Positions 18,529-29,316 of a stretch of DNA of 64,000 nucleotides are shown here, one piece after another. The DNA is taken from the NCBI GenBank assembly GCA_015227615.1, contig JAALGZ010000018.1, positions 558,001 to 622,000 of the forward strand, given 5' to 3'. How positions within the stretch are numbered: position 1 is the stretch's first letter; the number at the start of each line of letters is the position of its first letter. The notes under the pieces were generated by a model. The model was given only the letters and a program-made list of their open reading frames with translations, ran no database searches and had not been told where the DNA came from. This stretch comes from Labyrinthula sp. Ha (lineage: Eukaryota; Sar; Bigyra; Labyrinthulida; Labyrinthulaceae). The translations under genes were made by a program, and so were the position numbers.

Positions 18529-21500
18529 AGTTTGGGAATGCGAAAAGTTATTTAGAAAGTGTTTTTATTAGTCAGTTGATACTTAAATATGTTTTGTTTA
18601 CACAAATTTCATAATGTTATTTCTTTTAGTAATATGGGCAATAGTATACTTAAAGAACATTATGTCTATTACTGACCTTCAAAAGGTTTTTTAGTGATGG
18701 TTGATGATACTGCTAGTAACCAAGATCAACTTAGGTAACCGTGTAATGTTTTAGAGGTCACAAATAAAGAAACATTACAGAAATATGATGAAGTCAATAT
18801 ACTGAATAAAGCTGTTTCTCAAATGCACCGCTAAGAAATCTATTCTATATAGTAAGGAATATACATCTCCTTTTGCAAGAGCGAAAAAACTCTGTCATCC
18901 AGCTGTAATGCTTTGATGATGGATATAAACTAACACAATCCTAAATGCACATCGTTCAGCTACCAAATGAGAAAGAATTCCACAGATGTAGTTTATTCCA
19001 AGTTGAAAGGTTCTCTAAACCAGAATTAGAAAGTGTTTAGGAAGTAGCAGAGTCCCTATTTATTAGATACATAGTTTAAAGGCTGAATGATATTTTATTG
19101 GGGAGATGAAGCTAAAAGGTGCAGTTTGCCTTGTAAGCAAAAAGAATTATATTGTAGAATAACAAATTACAGTGAATACGCCCAGTTCAGGAAAAACATA
19201 CACAAGTAGCCATAACATACAGCAGATTCCGTCAAATGAGTTCAATTCTAGGTTCTTAGCTATACATATTAATGGTTCCCTATTCTTGCGTGTACTGTAG
19301 GTGATAAGGTTGATTGATTTAAAAAAAGTATAGCTTTCAACATAATACTGAGCTAAGACTCTTTTCTCTCTATGTGAGACATATAACATACTCGGATTGC
19401 TATTTTTTTGACACAACTAGTAGAAACAAATTAGCATCACTTCGTTCCATACCGGTCAAGGTTTTAGAATGTCTTTAAGCAATTATTATCTAAAGCAACA
19501 AACTGAAGAACTTTCAGAAAAAGCTCAATTATAACTCTACCTTCATTTATCCAATCTCAAACAAAAGAAGAGACTAATAATTCTTTCTACCTGTAACAAC
19601 AACATTCAAAGAAAGGAAATATACATGTAGCTTCCGTATATGTCAGCTATGAATGTATGCACCTAAGTAATCATTAGCCATTGATGAAATGGATTAACTA
19701 ATTTTTTTCAGTATTTCCAAGATGACCTCTTGAAGATTTCATAAAATTATTCTCATTCTATCTGACAAACTGCTACTGGATGAGATTTCAGACAATTCAT
19801 TACATAGTTTCACTTGAGCTCTATAAAGCTATGGATGTAGGAAGAGAATATTTCCTCATTGAGCAACTGAGAATTCTATAACTTAAATTTAGTCGAAGAA
19901 AAATCTGCAACTTTTGAGGATCTTTGAAATTCTGTCGCAATACTTAAATTCATTATTGAAGGTCAGAAAAATCCAGAGAATTTTCTCAAACATCCTCAAT
20001 AAGTGCCTAGGTCAAATCCAAAAAAATTACAAAAATTCCTTAAAGAGCTACAGAAAGAAATTCTAATTGAGTTACTTATTCCTCACTCAAGAGAACTAAG
20101 TAATTAATTTACTCAGAGAATCCGGATAACTCTTAATCATTCGTCGTATCTTTATTGAAATTACTTCCCGGAATCACATAGTCTTATTAGATGCCCCACC
20201 AATACCTCAACAGCGCGTGAAATTCTAGAACGAGAGTTCATTCTTCACCCCTAAGATATCCACAGGCCCAAAGGCAAAGGTAATCTGATAAAATTGTCTA
20301 AAGGAAGCAGTTCGTGTCATAAAATTTTCTAGCAAGTACGATTTAAAGAGTTGTCATCTAGAAAACTCTTGGCATAATATAATTTTGAATTGCTCTGAGC
20401 TCAATAAAAAAAACTCCATTAGCTCGTATATAAACCTACTTATTCTATGAAAGTTGGTATGGTACTTTAGGTGTGACACAAAAGTTAATTAAAAAAAAAA
20501 CGAGACCTAAGACGAACGAAATTATTCTCTTAATACTAGTTCTCATAATACTTTCTCCTGCCTAGCTTTTCTTAGTCTCTACAACAACACTCTATCTTCA
20601 CTTTCAGAAGCAATTACTCCAATCCAAAACATTTCTTTATGAAAGTTTTATACATATATATTACCCTTTTGACTGGTTTCTGGTCTGAACTTCATGATTC
20701 CTCATTACCCCCATTTTTGGTTGTTACTTAAGTGCTTTTAATTATGTTTCTGCTCTAGTTCTTAATAATTTCATATCTAGCTGTTTGAGAGAAGCAGAAT
20801 ATCTTTGTGAACACCATACACTTTTCCATGCCTTTCATCATCCTGTATAGGGTTCTATGTAGCCTACCAAAAAAAGTTTTCTGGAATAATAATAAAAGAA
20901 CATGTGAAGAGTGGTTTTTATTTGTTAGCAGTCTAACTGAGCCCGTATAAGGTCCTATAATTCTCCAGTTGTAGTGTTCATTCTGTTACTCTATCAACGG
21001 ATCCAACAAACGGTGTATACTGTTTTTTTGTAAGCTAGGAAAGTGAATTATTTATAAGTTAGAAGGGAAATGTTTCATAGGGAATACGCAAGTTGGAATA
21101 TTATTTACTAGCGACACTCTTGCATTAGTACCAATGACAAAATTTCCTAAAATTAATACTCAAAAACGAATAGTTAAAATTGAAATGCAAAAGATTGCAA
21201 GAGATAATTAAAGAAACTAAAACATCGATCACGTGAACAAAAAAATGGAAAAGAATTATAGTTCAGGCAATTCAAAAAGTAAAAGTAGATACATTGAACA
21301 CATACCTAACAAATTCAGGCTATACAACATTATTTTAGAGTTTTATAGGGAGAATCAAAATACGAACAAGAACATCTCAAACTTATGTGAATACGAATCG
21401 AAGGTACCAGCTATTGAATATCAACAAGAACTACATTAGCAAAGAAAAAGTAAAAGAACATACATTAAAGAAAGCTCTATCAAAATAGAATCATACACGA

Positions 21501-22370
21501 AATGATTCTATTGTTAATTGAATACAAGCAACATATGAACATGAACACTTCAAATCTATATGAACAGGAAACAAAGCAATAAGCAAAGGAAACAGTGGAA
21601 CAAGATGCCTTCACGTCATATACAAGAACTCTTAAAAGTTATATGAACAGGATCAAGAAGAAAATTAAGAGAGCACCTTTCTACTGAGAATATACATACC
21701 TCCCAAAATATAGAAACTGAAATCAGGAATATATATTACTCAGAAAATTAACAGAAATCAAACAAAAAGATTAAAAGCGGGGTTAGGGATAGCTTTTGTC
21801 AAAAGGCTAACCTTAGACCCTCACGAAGGTACAAGAGAAAATGCATAACCCCTGCCTGGGATTTAGGCTCAGTTTTCCCTTTGTGTGGGCTTGGAATGGG
21901 TAAATGGGCTAGGCTTCGGATTTTTTTTCAAAAAGAAAGGTATATTTTGGATGGGCATTGGGATCAGGTTGTGAATTTTTTTGGAGGAAGATACATATAT
22001 TGTGGATTTCCTGATTGGGGGGCGGGAGTTGGGATCAAGCTGTTCTTATTGTTTAAGGCCGTTGGATGAGAAGTTTCAAAACTGATTTGTTAAACGACCT
22101 TCTACACATACATACAGGCTATCCCAGGATGCATAAAATAATTCCGTGATGGGTCATGAGGTACATGGTTTTCAATTCAACACATTCTATTTGGCTTTAC
22201 GAAGACGTATGTAAAGGGTTTCATTTTAAATACAACAAAGATGTGTTCATTGAAGGAATGAGTTTAAATCTTGAAGATGTAGAACAAGATTGTTGTGAAG
22301 TGAGTATTTTATAGGAAAATTTTATATTGGGGAAAACGAAGTTGCTAGAAGAAAAGGTTGCACGTGAGTA
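18529..22370. other. non-coding stretch, 3.8 kb
   Basis: AT-rich and stop-dense on both strands. Three imperfect copies of a roughly 45-bp block with the core TATATGAACAGGA occur near 21357, 21531 and 21635. A GC-richer patch (about 21835-22060) includes a 62-codon frame with no known relatives. No RNA gene or transposon domain was found. Confidence 0.4.
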
Positions 22371-22682
22371 CTATATAGGAAAAGCTGCATTAATGTTAAA
22401 GTATACTCCAAAAGTACAATTTTTAGAGGAGACGCATTCTAATTTACATCTACGCGTTATTTTTTTAGTATATCCAAAGATTTGGTTGGTTTCATCTTCA
22501 GAAAAACTGTAGGACGACTGCTTTCTCCAACTAAATCGGTTTTCAGCTACCTTTTCCACGACTTCAAACATTTCCTCTTGAGTTGAACCTCTGTAAGTGG
22601 TCCAGTTATCTCTTGTTTCGGTTTGGTTTGGTTGTCGGAGTTCTAATTCCTCTATGCTGAGATCCGAAGGACATGTTTCCAT
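22371..22682 (-). pseudogene. relic frame of 103 codons, possible transposase N-terminus
   Basis: Open from ATG at 22682, and open a further 22 codons upstream before a TAG, in a region where other frames are full of stops. The encoded stretch is hydrophilic: ENRFSWRKQSSYSFSEDET, then TRRCKLECVSSKNCTFGVYF, a layout (flexible FxVRKxSS region, then Cys-rich module) that recalls the N-terminal zinc region of MULE/FAR1-type transposases. The frame stops just after, and the sequence beyond does not resume the family. It could equally be a small lineage-specific gene. Function is not assigned. Confidence 0.3.
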
Positions 22683-22766
22683 ACTTGCAATTTTTCGTTT
22701 GTTCTCTTCACAAATTTTGGGGTCAAAGAGTTGGGCCTTGGGGTTGTCCTATTAAGCTACTGGCAA

Positions 22767-25461
22767 TGTTTATGGAATTCCACTAAAAATCCTTACTGGT
22801 ACACTTCCTCTAAATCCTCCTAAATTTCATAACGGAAGAGTTGCGTAAAATACACCAGCGTAAAAAAGTCCAGTTCCACACAAATCTTTAAGTGAGGAAA
22901 AAAACACAACTAGGAAGGGAGGGAATACCATATTGAACTTAGGTAAAACTAATTGAAAATGAGCGCATGAAGAGTTAAGAGAGAAGAGATTAATAATTAA
23001 CTCAGCTTCAATGAGAAATAAAACAAAAGAAAATATATATTTCATAGCAGAAGGGTTTATAATGAGGCATAGCTTCAAGGGATCGACATTGCCACCAATG
23101 AAGCATACTAAGAGTTTCAAGAAATAATTTTTTTTTGAATCGAATCTAAATATTTATGTGAAAGGGTGTAGGAGTTCTTATCTTCATGTTATAGCGCAAA
23201 CTGACAGAGTCTTCAAAAGAAAAGATACCTCAACCATAAACCAAAACAACTTTCAGTCATAGTGTCTACCTATGATATTCTTTTTATTAAACTAACTAGG
23301 GTACTGTTCTTGGAACAACATTTGACAAACTACTCCCTATATAGTTTCAACAAGAAGTGAAAATATTAGCATTCATATTAAAAGCACTGAGACAGTTTAT
23401 TGGTCAATATTACATGTTGAAAAATAAAAAAAATACTATTACTGTGTCTCTTCAGCAAATCTAAAGAATCCAGAATGTAGTCTATTCTCGTAAGCTACTC
23501 CGTGTATTTACTTAGCGACATAGACTTTGCATATTAAGTAAGGCTTAATCTAAAAACAGTCATCTAAAATTATTAGCTACTGAAAAAAAATATATATTCA
23601 CATTGCCAACAGCACTAGCTGAAAATTTGAATGGGAATCTCGTGTACATATGTCTTAATGAATGAAGCTTGTGCCAACGTATGAACCTTTCAAGCAGTTT
23701 TTACTGTATTATATGTTCTCGCATAATACCAGCACGCGCTTCACATATGGACTAAGAACAAACGATGGCTTAACAACAAAGAAACCGTTTCATCTAGTTA
23801 CTTTTTAGAAAACTTACCTGAATACTTTACTCAACAGGTTTCGATATCTATACTACCAGTGGTACCGTTTAATTCAAAGTATCCACATTCAAACAGAATT
23901 ACCCAAAGTTTTGAGTTTCATGATTTTTTTGTACTTTGATATTCTTCATATTTTGTTTTCATTTTAAGGGTCTTGACATATTAAAATGTATTCAGACTAT
24001 ATGACCAAGGGTCAAATGGTACAGATATTCTTGCTACAGTGCTGCTCTGTACGAAGGTAATTGCAAGATGGGCCAAATCGTTGATCCTGATCTCGAGAAT
24101 TCTTGGGACCCGAAGTATATTTCTTGATAATAGGAGGAGCCTTATATGTTCTTACTGGAACTTCATTTTGATACAAGGAACTTGGTGAGCCATTGGTAGT
24201 AGCCTCGCTCAATACTATTATTAATTTATTATTGATAACAACTCAAGTAACCCCGTGGGTAAAATGATTCATAGAAACAAAGAAGATAATGGAATCGAAT
24301 CCTATAGACTGGAGGCGAGTAATAGTACGATCGTGAAATACAAAAAAAAATAGCAAAAGTCAAGAAAGACTAAGAGCTCAAATAAAACTAGCAAAACGGA
24401 AAAAGTGACCAAAATCTTAAGAAATAGTTCCAAACTAGAGAAACTAACTCATTGGCGATGGGAAATATTTTATTGTGATTCCAAATGCATAAAAGCCTCA
24501 AAACTCTTTTGATATATCATGGTAATGTCAAAGGGACCCCTACTGACGACACTTTTAGGCAAGAGGGCTTTCAGGACAACGCACAAATAGACTGTCGAAA
24601 CCCAGCATACCATTTATGTTTTTCATTATTCAAATCTTTCTAAGCACATTTTCCTAAGGGTTAAAAAAAAGTTTTTCGAAGTACAAGAAAGGTTGACGTA
24701 AAAATATTTTTGTAATGTAGGCTGCTGGAAATTTTGCTGTATCTACAAGCTTCAACAGCGATATGAGAGCTACTGGAATATGTAAAGTAATTATGCATAG
24801 AACCAACATTGTGTGGATTTTCACGCCAATAATCGTTTGTACTCTTCCTTGCTAGGAACATGAGTGTTGGTTTGAATAATGATCTAAGTTGGTATTGCAC
24901 AGGCTTCTTTGGTGCTGCTACTGAACTTAGGAACGCATTTTCTCAGCACTTTAATATTGTTTAACAAAGAATGATCGTAATGGTATTACAAGACTTTTAC
25001 CTTTTGTACGCATTAGGATTCGGTAGAGTTGTAACACTAGACCAAAGAATGTAGTATGATCACTTCCCCGCATGGGTTAGACCTGAACCAGCTAGAGTTA
25101 TTATAAACTCATGAAATTTTTTTTTTCATAATCTTTATTCTTCCTAAGATCAAAATACATAAGAAACTTAATCGTGATACTTCAATAACTACAAGAGTAT
25201 AAATATAGATTGTGAGAAAAACTGATCACTTCGGCAATATTTTCTCTTCTACTATTTTGGGTAATTTAAACTTTCCGATAAAGGTCCTACAACTTCTCAG
25301 ATATGGGTCAATTAATTATATTATGATACACTTTAATGTATTTATGTTATTCTACACCAAATATGGAACATGACAAATTAAGTGCAGTGCGCAACATAAA
25401 AAGAGCAAAGACCCAGTCTTTGAGGTTATAAAGACGACATACATAAAAATTCCATTTTAAA
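22767..25461. other. non-coding stretch, 2.7 kb
   Basis: AT-rich upstream flank of the ankyrin membrane-protein gene. Minus-strand frames at 24012-24212 and 24661-24900 look protein-like in composition but have no recognisable motif and no ATG context worth calling. ATTTTGGGTAA at about 25253-25263 partly resembles the shared promoter word, 200 bp before the next gene. Confidence 0.4.
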
Positions 25462-28400
25462 ATGCGAAACTCTCGGTTAAAAAGAAATAATAGATTTAGA
25501 GGAAGTAGAAATAAACGTGGTCGTCGAAATAGTTTCAAAAATGGTATAGCAACTTCAAATGAAAACCAAAAAGATGACGACATAAATATAGAAGAAGAAG
25601 AACGTAGTGTTGTAAGAGCCGCGAATGGTTTCCCTCTTCCCAGTGGGCTAAATATATTTTCTAGAAGAAGAACAGTCACAGAATCAGTTGATTCAAATAG
25701 TCAAAACAGAGTTTCTACATCAAGAAACCTAAGAGTCATTGCGAGAAACAGAGAAAAAGTAAGAACAGCTTCGAGAAATAAATTCTTACAACAGGAGTTT
25801 AGTCTTGTCACAATATGTGAAAATTTTGAAGCTCCAATCATACTTGACTTTTTGAAGATTCACTCTAAAGAACCAGGTTTTGTGAAGGTATTGAATGAAA
25901 CAAATGATGACGGAAGAACAGCTGCTCACATTTTAGTAAACAAAAATAACCTTGAAGCTTTTAAAGTACTTTTATCTTATAAACCGAATCTAAATATAAT
26001 AGATAAATATAATAGAACTGTTTTACATGTTGCAGCTGCGCTAAAAAGAAATGGAGCTGAATTTTGTTCACTCATTATAAAGGCGGGATATGAAAACAAA
26101 TTCCTTATGGAAGTTCATGACAAACGTCATAGAACTCCACTTAGAGTTGCTATATCAAAGTTATTGGTTGCAAAAATATCTTTTAAAAATAATATTCTTG
26201 AAACAGTAAAAGTTTTGGTTGAAAGTGGATCTGATGTAAATGAAGTTAGTGTCAAGGGAAGAAGTTATGTTCACATTGCAGCGTATAACAATCTCTTATC
26301 TTTATTCTCTGTATTGCTAAACGGGGGTGCAAATCTTAATGCTGAAAACAGATACAAAAGAACAGCTGTTCATCTTTGTATTATAAGAAATCATGTTGAG
26401 TTTTTAAATAGGTTAATTGAAGCAGGTGCAGATATTGATGGAAAAGATATAATTGGACTAACACCTCTTCACTTATCAGTTCTTTACACCCAACGAAATG
26501 ATCCTCGTTGTTTAAAGTTACTTCTTGAGAATGAAGTTGATCTACTTGCTCAAACAGCTGCAGAAGAAACTGCATTTCATTACGCTGCTTTCTTTGGAAA
26601 ACACTCTGCTCTAGTTGAACTCCTTAACTCCGCAACATCTAGATTCCATGTGGCAACAATTTCTGCATTAGTGAACAGTCGAAATATAGAACAGGAATCC
26701 CCGCTTGATGTTGCAATACTTCGTTTGCACTTAATATTAGCAAATGAAAGGTTAAGAAAAGAGGAGCAATTTACTCAGCATAACAACAGCTTTCAGAAAT
26801 TATCACAAAGTTACGAAGCAGTTGGTGAGAGAGAACAAGAAGAGTTGGCAACGAAAAGCAGCAAGAAAAATCCGGAAAAGGAGACTAACGAGCCTGGGTT
26901 TTTTGAAGTTGTCAAAGATCAAGGGTTTTTGAGTTACATTGCACCATTTATTTTCCCAAAGACAATTTTTCGTAGACCTGGAAACCAATTTACTGGTCGT
27001 GTATCAGCAGCTTCAACAGAGACATATGAAGAAGTTTTTGAACCAGAGAATGTGGCTCCTAAAATAAGCTTAGAACCACCAAAGAATAATTTAACAGCAT
27101 CACAAGAGGGAATTTTGAAAAATTTAGTAATTGGTGGAAATGCAGCTCAGCAGCTTACAAATAGATTGAGTTTATCTCTTTCTAGGAAAGGTGGAACTCT
27201 CAGTAGAAACGATCTCATGGCGCATCTGACTCAAACAACTAATGACATGTCACTTGGAAGTATTGAACCTGAAACTGCTGCAGACGCTCCAAATCCTTTT
27301 GTCACACAGAAAACTACTCTTTCTCATTTAGGTGCTCTGAATATGAGCACGACAGCGGGAATTAAAACTACTCACAGTTTTGTAGGTAACGAAATTCACA
27401 GACAACTTTCCATGGCTGCTTCTTTGAAGGTTTCTGGGGATATTGACATAAAATCAGAGCTTGTTAAAATAATTGATGCGCTTCTTCATGCAGAAGGTAT
27501 AGATAATAATTTGGTTGCAACCAATTTGCTTGTGCTTGTTGATTTTAGAACTCTGCTGAAGAAAACATTCAGACCTCAGTTCCCAGGTCAAGTAGATGAA
27601 AATACTGTTCCAGCTATGCTACTGAAGCACCTTGGATCAATGACAGCCAGTGAAGCGTACGCAGTTTATAAACATCACCCAAAACTTATCACACATCTTT
27701 TTCGAAACTCCTATTGTAACTCTAAGAAAAAGAATATAAAGTTAAAGAAAGTATTGTATCAACTCAAGGATAACAAAGCTAGACATGAAGGCAAGATAAG
27801 TGAAAGATTCTATGAAAGTCTTCAAAAGTTTACCGTGGCCTTCATATACGAAGAGCGAGATGGACCTTTTTGGGGATTAGTAAACTTGGAAGTGAAAAAG
27901 ATAGGTCTTCCCCCTTTAGAACCGGTTGGCATAGATGATCCGAAAGCTGGGGTTAGATATACGGCGAATATTTTACCTTGCGTGGTTCTGCTGGGAGAAA
28001 CTCTTGCTGACCTCGGACTGTCGATCGAGAGTTTTCGGCAACAAAAAAACGTTCTATCCATCTTAGGTTTATCAACAGCTGCACTTTCTATGCCTTTCAA
28101 TGGGTATCTCATTTGGAGTAGTAACAACTTCTTGTCAGATTTTGCAGCACGAGGTGGTGAGATAATGTTGTTTACAATTCTAATGTCAGATATCTCAGAT
28201 TCTTTTTACATTAACTCGGTGGGTGATATTCCGAATATAGGTACTTTTTTTGCAGCATTCTTTCCTCTTTTGTTTCCTGCTTTGGAAATCTTGGTTAACT
28301 TAACGGTGCGTAAAGAGCACTTAGCTTCAGATATTATTTTGCTACAGTGCCTTGGATCATTTTTCATGATTGTATTTCATGGTACTGGTTTTCATTATGC

Positions 28401-29316
28401 TCAAGTTGTCGAGAAATCAGGTATTGAGAACATATATGATCTAGAAACGAGAGATGGAAGAGTCAGTCTTTTATTGATATTCTCCTTACTGATCACACTC
28501 GTGTTTACACTGGAATTTGCACGAATAGTTGTATCACCCCAACATATTTCCATTGATGTATTTAAAACTCTTGCTACCAAAATCAGATTCTTCCTTTTTC
28601 AGTTATATTCTACCATTTATATTTTCATTGCGTTACCCTTGATGCTGCCATTTACACTTCTTTACAGATATTGGAAAAATTATAACGATAGCCTTAGTGA
28701 TTCAAATAGTTCTCTCAAGCCAACTCGTGTTCCCCAATCTAGCAAACTTGTTGAGACTGATGGTGATGACCTTGGTACGCAAGAAGAAACCATCTTTCAT
28801 AGCTCAGACCAAACAGAACCCATTCCACTTCCTATGCCTCTGAATCTTAAAATCTTTAGGGTATACAGAGGAATTTCGTTTCATACAGTAGACGTATTCT
28901 TCAAAGAAGAGTTTGGTTCTTACTTTGGTCAGCTCTTGTACTGGACGATATATCCTGCCTTGGTGGTTGATAAGTTGCTAAGAAAAAATGAGTTTTTCAT
29001 TGTTGTAGGTATTTTCTTATTAATGCTTATGGTTCCAGCGCTGTTTCTTCTTACCACAGTGATAACATCTATTGTGGTAGTGAGTATGCCTGTGGGCATT
29101 GGATTCACGTTTTACATTGTGTTTGCAGAGGATACAGCAACAGCTAAAATTTTTATAGTAACATTATTTGCTCGTATGTTAGTTATACTAATCTTTGCCT
29201 TGTGGGAAAGTAGCCATCAGACTCAAATGAAGAAGTCAAAGAGCAAACAAAGTGACTTGGATGCAAATTCGTCCATCTCCTCGCTCTCAGCTCAAACTAT
29301 CAAGTCATACAGTTAG
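25462..29316 (+). CDS. large ankyrin-repeat multi-pass membrane protein
   Basis: A 1284-residue intronless protein. The first 40 residues are very basic (RNSRLKRNNRFRGSRNKRGR). About seven ankyrin repeats span residues 145-390, with typical NDDGRTAAHILVNKNN, YNRTVLHVAAAL, KRTAVHLCIIRNHVEFLNRL and IGLTPLHLSV. A soluble linker (400-830) follows. From about 863 to 1250 there are seven or eight hydrophobic segments, the last two pairs separated by an acidic loop near 1090-1120. The layout (cytosolic ankyrins then membrane bundle) recalls TRP-type channels, but I cannot see a TRP box or pore motif, so channel function is only a possibility. Its TAG overlaps the TAA of the convergent 1520-residue membrane protein. 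Confidence 0.75.
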   Translation: MRNSRLKRNNRFRGSRNKRGRRNSFKNGIATSNENQKDDDINIEEEERSVVRAANGFPLPSGLNIFSRRRTVTESVDSNSQNRVSTSRNLRVIARNREKVRTASRNKFLQQEFSLVTICENFEAPIILDFLKIHSKEPGFVKVLNETNDDGRTAAHILVNKNNLEAFKVLLSYKPNLNIIDKYNRTVLHVAAALKRNGAEFCSLIIKAGYENKFLMEVHDKRHRTPLRVAISKLLVAKISFKNNILETVKVLVESGSDVNEVSVKGRSYVHIAAYNNLLSLFSVLLNGGANLNAENRYKRTAVHLCIIRNHVEFLNRLIEAGADIDGKDIIGLTPLHLSVLYTQRNDPRCLKLLLENEVDLLAQTAAEETAFHYAAFFGKHSALVELLNSATSRFHVATISALVNSRNIEQESPLDVAILRLHLILANERLRKEEQFTQHNNSFQKLSQSYEAVGEREQEELATKSSKKNPEKETNEPGFFEVVKDQGFLSYIAPFIFPKTIFRRPGNQFTGRVSAASTETYEEVFEPENVAPKISLEPPKNNLTASQEGILKNLVIGGNAAQQLTNRLSLSLSRKGGTLSRNDLMAHLTQTTNDMSLGSIEPETAADAPNPFVTQKTTLSHLGALNMSTTAGIKTTHSFVGNEIHRQLSMAASLKVSGDIDIKSELVKIIDALLHAEGIDNNLVATNLLVLVDFRTLLKKTFRPQFPGQVDENTVPAMLLKHLGSMTASEAYAVYKHHPKLITHLFRNSYCNSKKKNIKLKKVLYQLKDNKARHEGKISERFYESLQKFTVAFIYEERDGPFWGLVNLEVKKIGLPPLEPVGIDDPKAGVRYTANILPCVVLLGETLADLGLSIESFRQQKNVLSILGLSTAALSMPFNGYLIWSSNNFLSDFAARGGEIMLFTILMSDISDSFYINSVGDIPNIGTFFAAFFPLLFPALEILVNLTVRKEHLASDIILLQCLGSFFMIVFHGTGFHYAQVVEKSGIENIYDLETRDGRVSLLLIFSLLITLVFTLEFARIVVSPQHISIDVFKTLATKIRFFLFQLYSTIYIFIALPLMLPFTLLYRYWKNYNDSLSDSNSSLKPTRVPQSSKLVETDGDDLGTQEETIFHSSDQTEPIPLPMPLNLKIFRVYRGISFHTVDVFFKEEFGSYFGQLLYWTIYPALVVDKLLRKNEFFIVVGIFLLMLMVPALFLLTTVITSIVVVSMPVGIGFTFYIVFAEDTATAKIFIVTLFARMLVILIFALWESSHQTQMKKSKSKQSDLDANSSISSLSAQTIKSYS

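Noticed and set aside
21357-21680. CRISPR-like or satellite array
   Set aside because: Only three imperfect copies with unequal spacing in a eukaryotic nuclear context.
24012-24212. Minus-strand frame with protein-like composition and several Cys/His
   Set aside because: Starts at TTG, and the Cys/His spacing fits no zinc knuckle or finger that I know.
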